A stretch of DNA of 64,000 nucleotides from Nitzschia sp. DOCU1 (taxonomy: Eukaryota; Bacillariophyta; Bacillariophyceae; Bacillariales; Bacillariaceae). The notes under the pieces are model-generated. The model ran no database searches. It had not been told where the DNA came from and was given only the letters and a program-made list of their open reading frames with translations. Each line of letters begins with the position of its first letter. Position 1 is the first letter of the stretch. The stretch is taken from contig OX595996.1 of the NCBI GenBank assembly GCA_951394045.1, positions 558,001-622,000 of the forward strand, given 5' to 3'. Both the position numbers and the translations under genes were made by a program. Below are positions 60,322-64,000 of the stretch, piece by piece.

Positions 60322-62898
60322 ATGAGCAACTGGTTGGTGTCTCGTCGGCACTTTGCGGTGCTAATCTTTGCTCTTCGCGCCTCGAGCGTCGTATCCTTTA
60401 TGCTACCCGATGGTTCGGCCCGATGCACAATACGGCCGCCATTGGTAAATAGTTTCCGAAACGGAAAACCACTACGATTAATGGATGTTCCATTTGATCT
60501 GATGCACAACTCAATTTCCACCCTCCCAAACCTCGCTCTTTCGAATACTGAAATCAGCCAGAGTTCCGACCTTGACGCTCTTGGCCATGATATTTTTGTT
60601 TTCTTGGCGACAAGCGTCGTCATCGTCCCCCTTTTCAAAGCATTGAAGATCAGCCCAGTTCTTGGGTTCCTGGCTGTCGGTTGCCTTATCGGGCCCTACG
60701 GTTTTCAAATATTTTCAAACTCCGAGGCAGACATTGAGCTTGGCGATTTTGGTATCCTTTTTCTCCTCTTTAATGAGGGGCTTTCCTTGAGTCCAGATAG
60801 AATCAAAGCACTGGGGAGATTTACTGGGCTCGGCGTCTTTCAGCTGCTAATAAGCATCGGCATGATCTTTGTCGGAACCTTTTGGGGAGGGCCCATTTTT
60901 CTCAAGTACGTTCAGGAGATCGGTATTCCTTTGGACATTAAACTATTGCGGCCGATCGTAGATAATCCGGTGCAGTCGTTCTGTATTGCAGCCGCTGGTG
61001 CGTTGTCGTCGTCAGCGTTCGTCTTACCAGTTCTCAAACAAAAAGGCTGGGAGGATAGGCCCGAGGGAATAGCTGGACTTTCAATTCTTTTATTGCAAGA
61101 TCTTGCCGTCGCCCCTCTACTTGTCATTTTACCCCTTTTGGCTGGATCGGGCCCATCTTCTTCGGTGGAATTGGGAATCCTTGTGACGAAAGCTACCCTT
61201 GGCTTTGGCATTCTCTTGGCGGCCGGGAGTTATGTCCTTCGCTATGTCTTCGAGATTGTGGCGGCTACGCGGTCCACGGAAACGTTCGTGGCCGCTGCTC
61301 TCTTAGTTGCCGTGGGTATGGGCCAGGCGGCGGATCTTCTTGGTCTTTCTGCCAGCACGGGAGCCTTCGCCGCTGGTGTGCTTCTTGCTGGAAACAGGTA
61401 CCGAGCACAAATTCAAGCCGATATCAAACCTTTCGAGGGCATTCTTTTGGGTGTTTTCTTCCTCACAGCGGGAGCCAACTTAGAACCCCAGCTTGTGATC
61501 AATGAGTGGCTTACGTTGCTTGTTGGCGTTATAGCTTTCATTGCGGTCAAGGCTTTGATTATCTTTGCCTCGGGGCCTACACTCGGACTTACAAAAGGAG
61601 AAGCGGCCAGAGTAGCTGTAACGTTGGCGGGCGGAGGAGAATTCGCGTTGGTACTCTTCAAGCTGGCCAGAGACTTGAATGTCCTACCTGTTGCAATTGC
61701 TCGCCTGCTAGAAGCGTCAGTTATTATCTCAATGTCGTTGACACCGTTGCTTGGAGATCTAGGGGAATATGCGGGGCGTGCTATTGACGGCAACATTATT
61801 GAAGGGAACAAGTCCATGTTGACAGTAGAAGAGGCCACACAATTGTTTGACAAGATCGACACTGATGGGTCCGGAGCGATTGTACTCGACGAACTTCGCA
61901 CGGCCCTGCTAAAGTTGAATTTCTCATACATTTCAATCGCTGAAGTGTTCTCGAAATTCGATAGCAACAATGATGGAATCATCGACAAGGAAGAATGGAG
62001 ATCGGGAGTAGAAGCCGGGTACTTGTGGGATGCATGGGAGCTAAACACTGAGGACGTCGTGGAAAGTAAGAGAACGACGTTCGCAGAGGATGCCTTGATC
62101 ATTCTCGGTTATTCTGAACTAGGACATTCCATACTCGACATCCTGTCGGCTTCACCGTCATTTAAAGGCAAGCAGTCCGAGATTATTTGCTTCGATCTCA
62201 ATCCGTCAAGGGTCACCAAAGGTGTCCTTGCTGGAAACCCAGTTGTGTACGGCGATGGCGCAAAATTTGAACTGCTGAAAGCAGCTGGTGTGACAAGGCC
62301 TCGTGCGGTAATAATTACTTTTGCTTCAGACGCTCGGCGTCTGGAGGCGACGATGCGACTTCGAGCATCGTTACCGGACAAAACTCCCATTTATGTCTAT
62401 GAAGGAAGTAGTCGAATGGGCCAAGAACTGCTGCAAGCTGGTGCCACAGAGGTTATAAGCGACACAATTGAAACAATTCTTCGCTTTGGCACCTTAGTCG
62501 GCGCCTGTCAGAGCCCGGAGGAAGTCACCAGGCTTCGGCGTTTGTCATTTCGGAGGTTTGGATTCATGATCGACAACATGGAGGACGAGCAGGAACAAGA
62601 AGTACTTATTGGTAGTCTATCCAGAGAGTACATTGTAGACCTCGCCGACCAGCTTGGCGTCAGTCAACGAGACATCATGGAGCAGTGGGATTTCTTCAAG
62701 TCGATCGCGTCAGACCGCGACTCTGTTTCTATCCAAGAGCTCAAAGAATTAAGTTTAAGGTCGGGGAGCGAAGGACCGGGCGATGGTGCGTTGCTCGAAC
62801 TTTGCCTTGATCTTGAAGATGAAGATGGGAAGGGTGAGTTGACGTTTGTTGAATATGTAAGAGCATTCTGGAAAGAGTGCAAAATCGACAGGCCATAG
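60322..62898 (+). CDS. KEA3: Plastid K+/H+ antiporter, KEA/Kef type, with EF-hands
   Basis: The product is 858 residues. The ATG at 60322 precedes a signal peptide (F-A-V-L-I-F-A-L-R-A) ending V-V-S-F, a plastid-type S-F motif. Residues about 95-480 form a CPA2 antiporter domain of some 12 helices. It includes F-L-A-V-G-C-L-I-G-P-Y-G, the G-I-L-F-L-L-F-N-E-G-L motif and L-Q-D-L-A-V-A-P. An EF-hand pair follows at about 508-560 (D-T-D-G-S-G-A-I-V and D-S-N-N-D-G-I-I-D). Next is a TrkA-N/RCK domain (I-L-G-Y-S-E-L-G, then Y-G-D-G-A-K). A C-terminal region has another EF-like loop (D-L-E-D-E-D-G-K-G-E-L-T). EF-hands between transport and RCK domains are known for the diatom KEA3 branch, which tunes the thylakoid proton gradient and photoprotection. 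Assignment to KEA3 rather than KEA1/2 rests on size and the EF-hands. Confidence 0.88.
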   Translation: MSNWLVSRRHFAVLIFALRASSVVSFMLPDGSARCTIRPPLVNSFRNGKPLRLMDVPFDLMHNSISTLPNLALSNTEISQSSDLDALGHDIFVFLATSVVIVPLFKALKISPVLGFLAVGCLIGPYGFQIFSNSEADIELGDFGILFLLFNEGLSLSPDRIKALGRFTGLGVFQLLISIGMIFVGTFWGGPIFLKYVQEIGIPLDIKLLRPIVDNPVQSFCIAAAGALSSSAFVLPVLKQKGWEDRPEGIAGLSILLLQDLAVAPLLVILPLLAGSGPSSSVELGILVTKATLGFGILLAAGSYVLRYVFEIVAATRSTETFVAAALLVAVGMGQAADLLGLSASTGAFAAGVLLAGNRYRAQIQADIKPFEGILLGVFFLTAGANLEPQLVINEWLTLLVGVIAFIAVKALIIFASGPTLGLTKGEAARVAVTLAGGGEFALVLFKLARDLNVLPVAIARLLEASVIISMSLTPLLGDLGEYAGRAIDGNIIEGNKSMLTVEEATQLFDKIDTDGSGAIVLDELRTALLKLNFSYISIAEVFSKFDSNNDGIIDKEEWRSGVEAGYLWDAWELNTEDVVESKRTTFAEDALIILGYSELGHSILDILSASPSFKGKQSEIICFDLNPSRVTKGVLAGNPVVYGDGAKFELLKAAGVTRPRAVIITFASDARRLEATMRLRASLPDKTPIYVYEGSSRMGQELLQAGATEVISDTIETILRFGTLVGACQSPEEVTRLRRLSFRRFGFMIDNMEDEQEQEVLIGSLSREYIVDLADQLGVSQRDIMEQWDFFKSIASDRDSVSIQELKELSLRSGSEGPGDGALLELCLDLEDEDGKGELTFVEYVRAFWKECKIDRP

Positions 62899-64000
62899 CA
62901 ACGTATTCAACATGCCTGGGAGGCCGACCGTGTACACTACGTCTGGAACCTGCCGCCGGCGCAAGGGCAGGAGCGTACTCTTGTCCTCGCTGAGATTTCT
63001 TCAAACGGGGATTGGAACATTTAGCTACAATAGATTGGCTTGATATTATATTGGACCTCACACTATCACTGGAAAACAGAATTTCTACTGCCTTTCCATG
63101 CTAAAGAGGACCAGAAGGTGGGTTTGGGTCAACAAACATATTAGCACGACTCGGCCTTAGATGAATTCTATCTGCATGGTGCCTCATCGACAATCTCCTA
63201 CTAATTTTGAATGCTTGTCTGCGAAAAGCAGCAACAAACGATCACCAGTTAGCTCGTTATGTATTTTTAGTACTACCCGAAAAATGTGACCCAACGACGT
63301 AGAGACTCAACATCGACACAAAGAAGGATGGTGGTCTAGCCTGGGCCATTGACCCCACGCAGACCACGAAGGACCAGTCTTCGACCTCATAGTAGAGGGT
63401 TTAAAACTACTCCCTGCTACCATCCCATTTACGTAAAATCAACTTTTATGCATACAAGCTTTCAGATTTTCGTGACGAAATGGGATTACGACGACACGTC
63501 GATATTTCTCTATGTTTGCATACAGTTCCTGGAGCAGCAATGAAATCGGTATTAGGGGGGGCAATTCAACTAACAGAACAACGGGAGCAACTCATATGGA
63601 CAAGAGATAAGCCTCGAAGCTGCCTTCTCTCTCGGTTTTGGAGCAACTTAATTATCGACGACATCAAAATGGGAGAGTCCTGTATGCATTTTTTAAAACA
63701 TTTACAGGACATAGCGGTGTCCAATGATCAAGAACCCTTTAATATTAAGGGCCGAAGTTATATTCTTAGTTGGCATATTTCGATCAATAATACTCTATGT
63801 TTGCGTGGCCGCAGCGAGCCGAAGTGATCTGCATCTACCGTCCATACCGGCTTATTTCGAGAAACTTGCGACGTTCAATTAACAGATTTTTCAGGGCTCT
63901 CAATGTTCTCCATTAAACAGGATTGGCCGTGTTCTTCCAAATGGTTCCAGATTGGCGGAAATAGGCAGGGAATAGGGACTTCTGCGATTTCTTCCTTCGA
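62899..64000. other. 3' flank of KEA gene, no gene recognised
   Basis: A/T-rich sequence to the window end. The longest open frame (about 63541-63827) has no motifs or typical codon pattern. Confidence 0.45.

Noticed and set aside
63349..63827. Two overlapping frames near the window end
   Set aside because: No motifs, and composition follows the surrounding A/T-rich DNA; transposon origin was considered but no signature was found.

Overview
The window reads as nuclear DNA of a diatom, most likely a raphid pennate. Several proteins begin with a signal peptide followed by an A/S-F cleavage motif, the bipartite plastid pre-sequence of algae with secondary red plastids (PsbO, PsbQ', two aromatic amino acid permeases, a K+/H+ antiporter, a small membrane protein). 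Genes are interrupted by short GT-AG introns, mostly 65-170 nt. No prokaryotic operon, phage, CRISPR array or rRNA is visible. Exon coordinates come from splice consensus and reading-frame continuity; no transcript data were available.

Layout. 0-8.3 kb: an ankyrin/TRP-like channel entering from upstream, a head-to-head pair of plastid Tyr/Trp permease genes (the minus copy frameshifted), and a zinc-binding protein gene with a homopolymer frameshift. 8.7-19 kb: a JmjC/cupin ER protein, a copine, an insulysin-type M16 peptidase with a C-terminal membrane anchor, and a DCAF4-like WD40 protein. 19.4-25.2 kb: ETF alpha and 3-ketoacyl-CoA thiolase diverge from one intergenic region, followed by an INSIG-like membrane protein and an Ac45/VOA1-like V-ATPase accessory protein. 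26-33.5 kb: psbQ' and psbO lie 4 kb apart, with mitochondrial bL32, a DUF4864-like secreted protein, a degenerate ankyrin protein with an internal duplication, and a small plastid membrane protein. 34.5-41.7 kb: one five-exon gene for a six-module leucine-rich-repeat surface protein of 2305 residues. 42-54 kb: an inverted duplication carrying two intact members and one deletion pseudogene of an unrecognised four-repeat type I membrane protein family, enclosing a RING E3 gene and an enlarged Miro GTPase gene. 54-64 kb: repeat-bearing intergenic DNA, an unknown multi-pass protein, THOC7, a ZZ-finger protein and a plastid KEA-type antiporter with EF-hands.

Functional themes. Photosynthesis and plastid ion or metabolite transport are represented by psbO, psbQ', the KEA antiporter and the permeases. 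Mitochondrial fatty-acid oxidation is represented by ETFA and thiolase. Mitochondrial upkeep is represented by Miro and bL32. The cell surface is represented by the LRR protein and the four-repeat family.

The best candidates for undescribed biology are the four-repeat membrane protein family with its inverted duplication, the six-module LRR protein, and a 10-bp palindrome (CTACCGGTAG) found six times, far above chance.
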